Source: Aureimonas sp. ME7 (GTDB lineage Bacteria > Pseudomonadota > Alphaproteobacteria > Rhizobiales > Rhizobiaceae). From it: a stretch of 64,000 bases of DNA. Shown here piece by piece: positions 18,540-27,916 of this stretch. Under the pieces are notes generated by a model. That model was not told where the DNA came from. It did no database searches and worked only from the letters and a program-made list of their open reading frames with translations. Position numbers and translations under genes: made by a program. The stretch lies in contig NZ_CAJCKW010000012.1 in NCBI RefSeq assembly GCF_903970965.1, positions 35,057 through 99,056 on the forward strand. The letters run 5' to 3'. Each line of letters begins with the position of its first letter. Position 1 is the first letter of the stretch.

Positions 18540-18572
18540 ATGTGGTTGATACCGCTGTATCATCACGCTTGA
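18540..18572 (+). CDS. 10-codon ORF in the yggS leader (possible leader peptide)
   Basis: ATG at 18540 opens a 10-residue frame, [10 protein letters not shown], ending in TGA. It is preceded by AAAGGAG (18525-18531) at an 8-base spacing, a much stronger ribosome site than most genes here have. Two strong hairpins follow immediately (18572-18628 and 18638-18663), then yggS at 18709. This is the layout of a translated leader controlling a downstream structure. Translation is inferred; the peptide has no known relative that I recognise. Confidence 0.4.
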   Translation: MWLIPLYHHA

Positions 18573-18663
18573 GATGAAACGGCCCCGGAGAGGCCGGCAA
18601 GCTATCCTCCGGGTCCAACTCTTCATCTAAGGCGAAGGGTGTCGGAGTTAGCGCTCCGGCACC
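18572..18663 (+). promoter_or_regulatory. Structured RNA leader of yggS
   Basis: First hairpin: outer arms AGATGAA (18572-18578) and TTCATCT (18622-18628), inner arms CCCGGAG (18584-18590) and CTCCGGG (18607-18613). Second hairpin: GGTGTCGGAG (18638-18647) pairs with CTCCGGCACC (18654-18663) over ten pairs including one G-U, with loop TTAGCG. No U run follows, so it is not a simple terminator. It may control yggS translation or mRNA stability, possibly with the 10-codon ORF. Confidence 0.5.
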
Positions 18664-18708
18664 TGCTCCTCAATCTAATTCGAAACCGTGCTGCCTTCAA
18701 GGAACGCC

Positions 18709-19392
18709 ATGAGCGAGACCGCCGTCCAACGCCTCGAGGAGATCCGGGCCCGCATCCGCGCCGCCGAGGAAGAGGCCCGACGCCCCGCGGGTTCGGTGGA
18801 GCTCGTCGCCGTGTCGAAGACCTTCGAGGCCGACGACATCCGCCCCGTGCTCGGGGCCGGACAGCGCGTCTTCGGCGAGAACCGCGTTCAGGAAGCGGGG
18901 GCGAAGTGGCCGGCCCTGCGCGAGGAGTTCACAGGCGTCGAACTCCACTTGATCGGCCCGCTCCAGAGCAACAAGGCGGCGGAGGCGGTGGCGCTGTTCG
19001 ACGTGATCGAGACTGTGGACCGGGACAAGATCGCCGGCGCGCTCAAGAAGGAGATGGAACGCCAGAACCGGCGTCCGCACCTCTACGTGCAGGTCGATAT
19101 CGGCGAGGAAGCGCAGAAGGCCGGCATCGCGCCGCGCGAGGCGGCCGAGTTCGTTCGGCGCTGCCGCGAAAGCCACGGTCTCGCGATCGAGGGGCTGATG
19201 TGCATTCCCCCCGTGGCGGAGCATCCCGGGCCTTATTTCGCGCTTCTCCAGAAGATCGCCGGGGAAGCCGGCGTCCCGAAGCTGTCCATGGGCATGTCGG
19301 GCGACTTCGAGCGCGCCATCCCGTTCGGCGCGACGAGCGTTCGCGTGGGGTCGGCGATCTTCGGCCATCGCGCGGCCAAGGACCCGGCCTGA
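18709..19392 (+). CDS. YggS-family pyridoxal-phosphate homeostasis protein
   Basis: A 227-residue PLP-binding protein of the YggS/PROSC family, which keeps PLP and amino-acid pools balanced and has an alanine-racemase-like barrel. ELVAVSKTFEADDIRPVLGAGQRVFGENRVQEAG carries the PLP-binding Lys in VSK. HLIGPLQSNKA, YVQVDIGEE, GLMCIPP and LSMGMSGDFERAI are family blocks. The ATG at 18709, after AAGGA, is preferred over 18688. It has a long structured leader. Confidence 0.9.
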   Translation: MSETAVQRLEEIRARIRAAEEEARRPAGSVELVAVSKTFEADDIRPVLGAGQRVFGENRVQEAGAKWPALREEFTGVELHLIGPLQSNKAAEAVALFDVIETVDRDKIAGALKKEMERQNRRPHLYVQVDIGEEAQKAGIAPREAAEFVRRCRESHGLAIEGLMCIPPVAEHPGPYFALLQKIAGEAGVPKLSMGMSGDFERAIPFGATSVRVGSAIFGHRAAKDPA

Positions 19393-19571
19393 CGGGCGGC
19401 GAGCGGCGCTCCGGCAGGGCTGGGGTCCCTGCCGTGCGCCGCGCATGTTCCCGAGGGGGCGGGGCGCCTTATATGCCCGCTCGCGATCCGACGCTCGTGC
19501 CGGAGCGCCCATGGCCCCGAACGGCGGATCCCTGACAAGGGACCCGGCCCTTCCCATCCGGATCGACCCCC

Positions 19572-20642
19572 GTGACCGATACATCCGCGCCCGACGCCGC
19601 CGTTCCCCCGCGCCTCGCCTATCGAACCGTGACGATGGCGGCGATCGTCTTGGGCCTGATCCTCCTCGTGGTGGTGTTCTCGCTGGCGGCGTCCGCCTTC
19701 TTCCTGATCTTCGCGAGCCTCCTGATCGCGGCGATCTTCTGCGGCCTCGCCCGGCTTCTCCAGCGTACAGGCATGCCCCGTTGGCTGGCGCTCGCCATCG
19801 TCTATCTCGTGACCTTCGCGCTCATCATCGCCCCCGTCGCCTGGGGCGGCGTCGCCCTGGTGCAGCAGTTCAACGATCTGATTGGGGGCGTTCGCAACCA
19901 GGCGAACCAGCTCTTGTCCTCGCTTTCGGACATGGGCCTTCCCGTCAGCCAGGAGATCAAGTCGGGCGACATCCAGTCGATCGTCTCCGACCCGTCCGGC
20001 TTCATGTCCTCGGCCGGCCAGGCCGTGTTCGGGGCGCTCGGAGGGCTCGGCAACTTCTTCGTCGTCCTGTTCCTGGCGATCTTCGTGTCGTGGCAGCCGA
20101 CGCTCTACCGCGACGGGCTGGTGTCCTTGTTTCCCAAGGAGAAGCGCGCGCGAATTTCCGAGGTTCTCGAAAAGAGCGCGCATTCGCTCCTGATGTGGGT
20201 GGCGGGCGATTCCATCTCGATGCTGCTGATCTTCACCGTGTCCTGGGCGGGCCTTGCGCTGATCGGGGTCAACGGCGCGTTTCTTCTGGCGCTGCAGGCC
20301 GGCATCCTCGCCTTCATCCCGACGCTCGGCGCGTTCGTGGCCGGCGTCATCATCGTGCTCGCCTCGCTGGCGCAAGGGGTGGACACCGCGCTTTGGGCGC
20401 TCGGGCTGTATCTCCTGATCCAGGGCGTCGAGAGCAACATCGCCCAGCCCATCGCCCAGCGCTACACGACTGCCCTTCCCCCGGCGCTGACGCTGTCCAC
20501 CCAGATCGTTTTCGGGCTCCTGTTCGGCCTCCTCGGCTTCGTGCTCGCCGTGCCGGTGGTCGCCGTCCTGATGACGATGATCCAGGAGCTCTACGTGAAG
20601 GACGTTCTGGGCGGGCCGGTGGAAAGCGCCGAAGACGCCTGA
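19572..20642 (+). CDS. AI-2E family transporter / membrane protein
   Basis: A 356-residue inner-membrane protein of the AI-2E transporter (PerM-like, UPF0118) family. About seven to eight hydrophobic segments are visible: paired helices at residues 22-60, one near 75-100, one around 155-178, and four in the last 140 residues. The C-terminal blocks LQAGILAFIPTLGAFVAG and LIQGVESNIAQPI are family signatures. The transported substrate is not known in most members. The start is a GTG at 19572; no ATG fits. Confidence 0.85.
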   Translation: MTDTSAPDAAVPPRLAYRTVTMAAIVLGLILLVVVFSLAASAFFLIFASLLIAAIFCGLARLLQRTGMPRWLALAIVYLVTFALIIAPVAWGGVALVQQFNDLIGGVRNQANQLLSSLSDMGLPVSQEIKSGDIQSIVSDPSGFMSSAGQAVFGALGGLGNFFVVLFLAIFVSWQPTLYRDGLVSLFPKEKRARISEVLEKSAHSLLMWVAGDSISMLLIFTVSWAGLALIGVNGAFLLALQAGILAFIPTLGAFVAGVIIVLASLAQGVDTALWALGLYLLIQGVESNIAQPIAQRYTTALPPALTLSTQIVFGLLFGLLGFVLAVPVVAVLMTMIQELYVKDVLGGPVESAEDA

Positions 20643-20736
20643 ACCCGATAAAGGTTTCTTCGGGCGGGGAGCCGTTCTAGTCTGCGAGGCGAAGCGCCAG
20701 CCGGGAGCGGCGCGGAGCCAACGCGGAGGACTTTGA

Positions 20737-22686
<1,950 letters not shown>

Positions 22687-22692
22687 GCCGGC

Positions 22693-23703
22693 TTACGGTC
22701 TAGCTTGAGCCGGCGAACGATTGGCGTTGGAGGGTTTCTGGCCCTTGACGCCGATGCTGCGGAAGAACTGGTCGAGCAGCACCCGGTCGAAATGGCCCTC
22801 CCATTCCCACATGCGGCGGAAGGCGGTCTTGGCCGACCACGCTTCCTTGTAGGGGCGCACCGAGGTCACCGCGTCGTAGACGTCGCAGATCGCCGCGATG
22901 CGGACACCGAGCGAGATTTCGTCGTCGGCAAGGCCTTTGGGGTAGCCGGCCCCGTCGATCCGCTCGTGATGATGGAGGCAGACCTCGCGCACCATATCCG
23001 GCAGGTCCTGGTTTTCCAGCATGCGAAAGCCTTCGAGGGGATGGGTGCGCATCAGCGCCATCTCCTCCTCGCTCAAGGTGTCGCGCTTGCCCAGGAGCTC
23101 GCTCGGGAGCGTCGCCTTGCCGATGTCGTGGAAAAGGCCGGCAAGCCCGAGCGTCTGGACGAATTCCGGATCGAGACGCAGGAAACGCCCGAAATGCGTC
23201 ATCAGCGCGCAAACGGCGACCGAGTGGAGATAGCTGTACTCGTCCTTGGTCTTCAACCGGGTGATGCCGAGAAGCGCATGGGGCCGATGGCGCATCGCGC
23301 TCGCCACCTCGTCGACGATCGCCGCCGCCCGTCCGGGATGGATGGGCTGGCCGCCGCGCGCGTCGTCGAAGAGTTCGCGCAGCGCACGCGTGGTGCGGCG
23401 AAGGGTTTCGCGCGCCCGCGCGATCTGCGGGTCGACGGGTGCGCGGCCAAGGCGAGGCGAGGCGGCGGTGGATCGGATGGCCGAAAGGGGCGGGGAGGGG
23501 GGAAGTTTCTGCACCTTCGGACCCAGCCCCTTGTCCAGGTCGATGACGAGGGTGCTGACGCTGCTGTTCTGCAGCTTCAGGAGCGAGTCGTGGTCGTTGA
23601 TGACGAAGCGCTGCGTCCAGAAGGGGTGGTCGAGCCACGACCCTTCAAGGCTTTCCACGAACATGCCCAGGCGCGCTTGATGGCGCTCGATCCGCAACAG
23701 CAT
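22693..23703 (-). CDS. HD-GYP domain cyclic-di-GMP phosphodiesterase
   Basis: A 336-residue protein with an N-terminal DUF3391-like region (about 1-90) and a C-terminal HD-GYP domain that hydrolyses cyclic di-GMP. Metal and catalytic motifs are visible: HSVAVCALM, GLFHDIGKATLP (the HD pair), HPLEGFRML, HHERIDGAGYPKGL (HHE and the GYP triad) and ICDVYDAVTSVRPYK. All key residues look intact. There is no membrane segment or receiver domain. The ATG at 23703 has AAAGG upstream; the longer frame upstream is not supported. Confidence 0.88.
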   Translation of the reverse strand: MLLRIERHQARLGMFVESLEGSWLDHPFWTQRFVINDHDSLLKLQNSSVSTLVIDLDKGLGPKVQKLPPSPPLSAIRSTAASPRLGRAPVDPQIARARETLRRTTRALRELFDDARGGQPIHPGRAAAIVDEVASAMRHRPHALLGITRLKTKDEYSYLHSVAVCALMTHFGRFLRLDPEFVQTLGLAGLFHDIGKATLPSELLGKRDTLSEEEMALMRTHPLEGFRMLENQDLPDMVREVCLHHHERIDGAGYPKGLADDEISLGVRIAAICDVYDAVTSVRPYKEAWSAKTAFRRMWEWEGHFDRVLLDQFFRSIGVKGQKPSNANRSPAQARP

Positions 23704-23982
23704 TCGACCTTTTCCGCACTCCCGGTCGGACACTTCAATCTTGCACGAAGCATTTAAGGTTGCGTTGCAGGGGCTTTCGGGCCGGACGGGTAGATGGGAA
23801 GACGGCTGAAGATCAGGTTCCCGCACGGTTTTCCGCTTGGCGAACACAGCCCGCTCCCGCGATCGCATCGGGCATGCCCTCCGAACCCGAAGGGCTGCTC
23901 GAAGGACGACGATCGCCAAGGTGCCTTGAAGTGAAGTTCCGGCGAACGGGCTGATCGAATTGCCGCATCGCCCCCTTCGCCC

Positions 23983-24011
23983 TTGCGCTCCTTGCTTGAG
24001 GACCCCATACT
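23983..24011 (+). promoter_or_regulatory. Possible promoter of the 25-codon ORF
   Basis: TTGCGC (23983-23988) and CATACT (24006-24011) are separated by 17 bases and lie about 40 bases before the short ORF. The match to sigma70 boxes is moderate. The stretch 23704-23982 between the HD-GYP gene and this point shows nothing recognisable. Confidence 0.3.
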
Positions 24012-24048
24012 TTCTCTCGTTTTCAACGAAGCGAAAGGAGGTGATCCG

Positions 24049-24126
24049 ATGTCGAGTGATTTCCGAGTGCCGGCCGGGTCCATGGGTTCTATGGTGGCGA
24101 CGAAGCAGCCTTCTTCGCTGATCTGA
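24049..24126 (+). CDS. 25-codon ORF with perfect extended Shine-Dalgarno
   Basis: ATG at 24049 opens MSSDFRVPAGSMGSMVATKQ and five more residues, ending TGA at 24126. Bases 24033-24047 (GAAAGGAGGTGATCC) are complementary over 15 bases to the 3' tail of 16S rRNA, with GGAGG 7 bases from the ATG. A strong intrinsic terminator follows 57 bases after the stop (24184-24217), so this is a compact transcription unit. It may be a small protein gene or an attenuating leader of the DUF1003 gene downstream. No homologue is recognised. Confidence 0.5.
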   Translation: MSSDFRVPAGSMGSMVATKQPSSLI

Positions 24127-24183
24127 CGACCTCGCGGTACCGGCAGCGGTCAGCAGACCCGCCGGCACGCCAGACTTCACGGA

Positions 24184-24217
24184 AGGCCGTTTCCTCAAAA
24201 GGGAAGCGGCCTTTTTT
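24184..24217 (+). terminator. Intrinsic terminator after the 25-codon ORF
   Basis: GGCCGTTTCC and GGGAAGCGGCC form a 10-bp stem with one G-U pair around a short A-rich loop, followed by six T bases. This is one of the clearest terminators in the window. Confidence 0.85.
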
Positions 24218-24268
24218 CATGGGCGCTTCATCGTCTTTTCCGCTCGAACGCGGCGTTCGATCACGTCC

Positions 24269-24321
24269 GCTTGACCAAAACCCGCGACGGGTCCATATGC
24301 CGGAAAGGTCAAGCGTTTTTT
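24269..24321 (+). promoter_or_regulatory. Promoter-like boxes overlapping a U-tailed hairpin before the DUF1003 gene
   Basis: TTGACC (24271-24276), 17 bases, CATATG (24294-24299) look like a sigma70 promoter for the DUF1003 gene. The same stretch also forms a hairpin: GCTTGACC (24269-24276) pairs with GGTCAAGC (24307-24314), with inner ACCCG/CGGGT, followed by GTTTTTT. Either reading, or both, may hold. The region 24322-24490 shows nothing else recognisable. Confidence 0.4.
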
Positions 24322-24490
24322 GCTCTTGCCTCCTCCCGAAACCGATCCCGAGAAGGATCATGCCCAGCAACGATCTCAGTCGATCGACCGAGCCGCTCGG
24401 TCGCGCTCGAAGCCTGGGTTGAGTTTCACGCTCGCCTGAGGGCTTGAGGGCGGCCGGCGGCCGGTCCCCCATCCCGAAGGTTCAAGCGTC

Positions 24491-24988
24491 ATGAACACGG
24501 CTATCCGTTTCGTCGCCGGCCATCTGCGCCGCGTGTCCCCCGCCCGCGATCCCAACGAGATGTTCAACGAAGGCATGACCTTCGGCGAGCGTCTGGCCGA
24601 TCGCGTCGCCACCATCGGCGGCTCCTGGAGCTTCATCGTCGGCTTCGCGCTGTTTCTGGCAGCGTGGGCGATCCTCAACGTCTGGATCCTGGCGGCCAAC
24701 GCCTTCGATCCGTTTCCCTTCATCTTCCTGAACCTGATGCTGTCCATGCTGGCCGCGCTTCAGGCCCCCATCATCATGATGAGCCAGAACCGGCAGGCGG
24801 CCAAGGATCGCTTCGAGGCGCGCCTCGACTACGACACCAACCAGCGCGCCGAGGCGCAGATCAACGCGCTCAGCGATCAGGTGGCGGAACTGCGCGACGA
24901 GATCCGCTTCCTGGTCGCCGCTCAGCGCGAAAGGCTGGACGATGCCGGGCTCGAGGCCGTCGAAACGCGGCAGCGCCTTCAGGCGTAG
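24491..24988 (+). CDS. DUF1003 membrane protein
   Basis: A 165-residue protein of the DUF1003 family of unknown function. The N-terminal block MTFGERLADRVATIGGSWSFI and two hydrophobic segments (about residues 55-77 and 82-101, with the family motif PFPFIFLNLMLSMLAALQAPIIMMSQNRQ) are diagnostic. A charged, coiled-coil-like cytoplasmic tail runs from about 105 to 150. It converges on the Cfa-like gene, overlapping it by 10 bases, and is preceded by the short-ORF/terminator region. Confidence 0.85.
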   Translation: MNTAIRFVAGHLRRVSPARDPNEMFNEGMTFGERLADRVATIGGSWSFIVGFALFLAAWAILNVWILAANAFDPFPFIFLNLMLSMLAALQAPIIMMSQNRQAAKDRFEARLDYDTNQRAEAQINALSDQVAELRDEIRFLVAAQRERLDDAGLEAVETRQRLQA

Positions 24989-26268
24989 AGGTCGGCGCGC
25001 GTCGGCGGCAGGCCGGACGGACCCTTGTCCCGCTTCGAGACGAGGGTCTGGTTGATCATCACCGTGCCGCGCTCGAAGGCGAGCGCGCAGCCGGCGAGAT
25101 AAAGGAGCCAGAGCCGGGCCACCGGCTCGCCGGCCTCCGCGGCCGCCGCCTCGAAATTCTCGTGCAGCCGCTCCGCCCAGATCCGGCAGGTGCGCCCGTA
25201 GTGCTCGCGCCAGTTCTCGACGTCGTGCACCTCGAAACGGTGCGCTTCCAGCCGTTCGAGCGAGTGGCCGATATAATCGAGCTCGCCCCCTGGGAAGATG
25301 TAGCGGGTGATGGCGCGATATTCGCGCGAACCCTTGTGGAAGGTCTTCAGGTTCTTCTTGGCGGGCCGCGTGATCGCGTGATGGAGGTAGAGCCCGCGCG
25401 GGCGCAGGAGCTTTCGCACCGCGCCGAAATATTCGTCGTGATGGGCAAAGCCCACATGCTCGAACATGCCGATCGAGGCGATCTTGTCGAACGTGCCCGT
25501 CAGTTCCTGAAAGGGCTTGAGCTCGATCGTCACGCGGTCCTCAAGCCCGGCCTCGCGCACGCGCCGCGTCGCCAGATCGAACTGCGCCTTGGAAAGGGTG
25601 ACGCCGTGCCCAATCACCCCGTGGCGCGAGGCGGCATGGATCAGGAGCGCGCCCCAGCCGCAGCCGATATCCAGGAACCGATCGCCGGCTCCCAGCCTGA
25701 GCTTTCGGCAGATCATCTCGAGCTTGTCTTCCTGGGCCTTATCGATATCGCCGTGCCAGCCGTCGAAGTAGGCGCAGGAATAGACCATCCGCTTGTCGAG
25801 GAAGAGTTCGTAGAAACGGTTGGAAACGTCGTAGTGGTACTGGATCGCCTGTTTGGTGGAACCGCTGGCCCCGGCGTCGGCGCCGGCCTGCGCGAGCCCG
25901 GTGTCGGCCGCGCCCTTGCGTGTGCGCCAAAGGGCGGGCAGGAGCCGGGCGAGGCCGATCTTGTCGATCCGCTTCCAGGCGCCGCGCGAGCGTCCCTTCG
26001 ATCCACGCCGATCGGCCAGATCCAGAAACGATCCGCCGACGATGTCGATGCTCTTGTCCATCCACAAGCCGACCAGCGTTTCCACCTTGGGCTTGAACAC
26101 GAGGCGGGACAAAGCCTCGGCATGCGCGATGCGCACCGCCGGACCCTGACTGTCGCCAATGCGCTCGCCCGTCCAAAGTTCGACGGGAACGCCGAGATCG
26201 AGCGTGCGAACGAGATCGGCGAGGTTTTTCGCGATGCGGACGTCGTCTTGTGTCGGGGTAGAGGTCAT
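24979..26268 (-). CDS. Cyclopropane-fatty-acyl-phospholipid synthase family methyltransferase
   Basis: A 429-residue SAM-dependent methyltransferase of the Cfa family, which methylenates double bonds of membrane phospholipid acyl chains. QYHYDVSNRFYELFLDKRMVYSCAYF (about 143-168) and the SAM loop FLDIGCGWGALL (198-209) are characteristic, followed by SIGMFEHVG and FPGGELDYI. The length suits Cfa1-like proteins. A GTG at 26289 would extend the frame by 7 residues into the parS site; the ATG at 26268 is chosen. Neither start has a good ribosome site. Confidence 0.87.
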   Translation of the reverse strand: MTSTPTQDDVRIAKNLADLVRTLDLGVPVELWTGERIGDSQGPAVRIAHAEALSRLVFKPKVETLVGLWMDKSIDIVGGSFLDLADRRGSKGRSRGAWKRIDKIGLARLLPALWRTRKGAADTGLAQAGADAGASGSTKQAIQYHYDVSNRFYELFLDKRMVYSCAYFDGWHGDIDKAQEDKLEMICRKLRLGAGDRFLDIGCGWGALLIHAASRHGVIGHGVTLSKAQFDLATRRVREAGLEDRVTIELKPFQELTGTFDKIASIGMFEHVGFAHHDEYFGAVRKLLRPRGLYLHHAITRPAKKNLKTFHKGSREYRAITRYIFPGGELDYIGHSLERLEAHRFEVHDVENWREHYGRTCRIWAERLHENFEAAAAEAGEPVARLWLLYLAGCALAFERGTVMINQTLVSKRDKGPSGLPPTRADLYA

Positions 26269-26281
26269 GGAGCCGAACAGA

Positions 26282-26297
26282 TGTTTCACGTGAAACC
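26282..26297. promoter_or_regulatory. parS: parS-like site 2 (cfa start region)
   Basis: TGTTTCACGTGAAACC matches the 16-bp parS palindrome at 15 positions. It lies just upstream of, or across, the start of the Cfa-like gene, about 14 kb right of parB. Confidence 0.85.
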
Positions 26298-26333
26298 CGT
26301 TCTAGACCCCTCGGCCGCCCCTGTCCGCCTGTT

Positions 26334-26654
26334 TCAGGACGACGAGGCGTATTTCATCAAGACGATGCCCGACAGGATCAGGATCGCGGCGGCGATGCGC
26401 AAGGGGCTTGCGCTTTCGCCGAACCAGACGAGGCCGACGACGAAGGCGCCGAGCGCCCCGATTCCCGTCCACACGGCATAGGCCGTTCCAAGCGGAAGGG
26501 TGCGCATGGCGCTGGCCAGAAGGCCGAAGCTTGCCAGCATCAGGACGACGGTCAGAAGGCTGGGGCCGAGACGGGTGAACCCGGCGGACTGCTTCATCGC
26601 GGAAGCCCAGCCGATTTCCAGGAGACCGGCGACGAAGAGGAAGATCCAAGGCAT
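26334..26654 (-). CDS. gdx: Guanidinium exporter Gdx (SugE-type SMR protein)
   Basis: A 106-residue four-helix small multidrug-resistance protein of the Gdx subtype, which exports guanidinium in exchange for protons. The essential Glu is at residue 13 (AGLLEIGWASAMK). PLGTAYAVWTGIGALG (55-70) is the signature that separates Gdx from EmrE-like drug pumps. It is preceded on the same strand by a two-hairpin guanidine-II riboswitch ending 25 bases before the ATG, which independently supports the function and predicts induction by guanidinium. Confidence 0.93.
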   Translation of the reverse strand: MPWIFLFVAGLLEIGWASAMKQSAGFTRLGPSLLTVVLMLASFGLLASAMRTLPLGTAYAVWTGIGALGAFVVGLVWFGESASPLRIAAAILILSGIVLMKYASSS

Positions 26655-26678
26655 GGACGGGACTCGATCCTTGAAATC

Positions 26679-26739
26679 CGGGTCGTCCCGTCTCGTTCGG
26701 CCGCACCGTTTGGGCGGACCCGAGCAGGGTCGTCCCTGC
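26679..26739 (-). promoter_or_regulatory. Guanidine-II (mini-ykkC) riboswitch for gdx
   Basis: Read on the minus strand, two hairpins carry the diagnostic ACGR loop: GCAGGG-ACGA-CCCTGC (26739-26724) and CGGG-ACGA-CCCG (26690-26679). Known guanidine-II riboswitches have exactly two such hairpins with ACGR tetraloops ahead of SugE/Gdx genes. ACGGGAC, overlapping the 5' arm of the second hairpin, can also pair with GTCCCGT just before the gdx ATG, a plausible expression switch. The stretch 26740-26874 upstream shows nothing else. Confidence 0.88.
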
Positions 26740-26874
26740 CTGGACTCGCAGATGGGACCGACCCGCGCGGATTCAAGCCGGGGAGGCGCGGCTTGAGACC
26801 GGTGAGCTGTGCGTGGACGGTGGGGCAGGAAAGTGAAAAGGGGCTCACGCTTGGACCTTCCCCGTGCGAGCCCC

Positions 26875-27351
26875 TCAACCCCGACGCACCCCGACGCGGG
26901 GCGATCCGAGCCCCGCCGCTGCGCACCAGTTGCGCCGGCGTCCGCCGTCATAGGCATCCACATGCCCTTCGCGCAGCAGGCGGGCTCCAAGGTCGGGTTC
27001 GTCCGCCGTGGCGACATCCGCAAGGACGCGGCCGAAATACTTGTCACCCGAAACCCGCGCGAGACGAACCGGACCCTTGCCGATCAATTCGACGAGCCGG
27101 TCCCGTGCGGCGGCGGCCGCATCCCGCTCGGCGGGGCACTCGCCCTTGAGTTCGGGCGCATCGACGCCGCGCAAACGGACGGCGACGCGGACCGTCTGCA
27201 TCGGCCAGATGAAGGCTTCCACCTCGATCGTGTCGCCATCGCGCACCTTGACGACATCGGCGAGGATCGGCCCTTCGATCTCGCGCGGCATCTCACCTCC
27301 CCAAGCGGGGACGATCGAAGCGGCGAAAAGGAGGAGGGGGAGACAGCGCAT
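26875..27351 (-). CDS. Secreted thermonuclease-family (SNase-like) protein
   Basis: A 158-residue protein with a signal peptide (about residues 1-19, ending near WGG) and a staphylococcal-nuclease-like OB fold. VRDGDTIEVEAFIWP and VRLRGVDAPELKGECPAERDAA contain the Asp and Arg of the active site, and YFGRVLADV follows. Family members cleave DNA and RNA with Ca2+. The C-terminus is short and Arg-rich. Location is probably periplasmic or extracellular. Confidence 0.8.
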   Translation of the reverse strand: MRCLPLLLFAASIVPAWGGEMPREIEGPILADVVKVRDGDTIEVEAFIWPMQTVRVAVRLRGVDAPELKGECPAERDAAAAARDRLVELIGKGPVRLARVSGDKYFGRVLADVATADEPDLGARLLREGHVDAYDGGRRRNWCAAAGLGSPRVGVRRG

Positions 27352-27513
27352 GTCGACAGTTCTGACGGCAAGGGATTAAATTCCCACAACCGTTTCATGC
27401 GTCGGTAGTTCCGAGGATAAACGGCGCTCAAATCCGTCCGAAGATGAGATACATCCTGCATCAAGCAGAGGGCTTGCACTCACTCGCAGGACGTGTGTCC
27501 TAACACGAGGTGA

Positions 27514-27732
27514 TCAGAAATCCGAGACGATCCCGTTCTTCTCCCAGTCGCCGAAGCGCGTGGGTTCGGCGCCGCCGCGCCCGTTCACCTCCTCCGGCAG
27601 CCTCGCCGCCGTGGCCGCCGCGCGGCGCGCCTCGGCCTCCGCCAGCGCGCGACGGGCGGCGGGCAAGAGGTCTTCCGGGCGGCGCTCGGGGCTGGCGGGA
27701 AAAGGAACGGTGGGGTCGGTCGGCTCGCTCAT
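27514..27732 (-). CDS. DUF1674 protein (succinate dehydrogenase assembly factor 4-like)
   Basis: A 72-residue protein ending in [14 protein letters not shown], the hallmark of the DUF1674/SDHAF4 family. Eukaryotic members help assemble the flavin subunit of succinate dehydrogenase; the bacterial role is inferred. The N-terminal half is an Ala/Arg-rich helix. It is divergent from htpX (184 bases between starts), a Rhizobiales arrangement. The gap 27352-27513 to the nuclease gene shows nothing recognisable. Confidence 0.85.
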   Translation of the reverse strand: MSEPTDPTVPFPASPERRPEDLLPAARRALAEAEARRAAATAARLPEEVNGRGGAEPTRFGDWEKNGIVSDF

Positions 27733-27916
27733 GATGGCTCCGGATCGCTCACGGCATCGGGATCGGGTGGGGCGGTCCGGCGCCGCCTCGAAGGCGTTGA
27801 CCCGAACCCTTGCCCTCCCCAGTTGTTTCCCGACAGATCGGGTTTGGCGCGGGCCCCTGCAAGCGAAAAATCCGGGCCGTCGCCCATTCCCGCATCGAAG
27901 GAGTTCGAAAACGCCC

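Noticed and set aside
24033..24047. Possible 16S rRNA 3' end on the minus strand (GGATCACCTCCTTTC)
   Set aside because: No rRNA sequence lies next to it; the match is explained by an extended Shine-Dalgarno before a small ORF on the plus strand.
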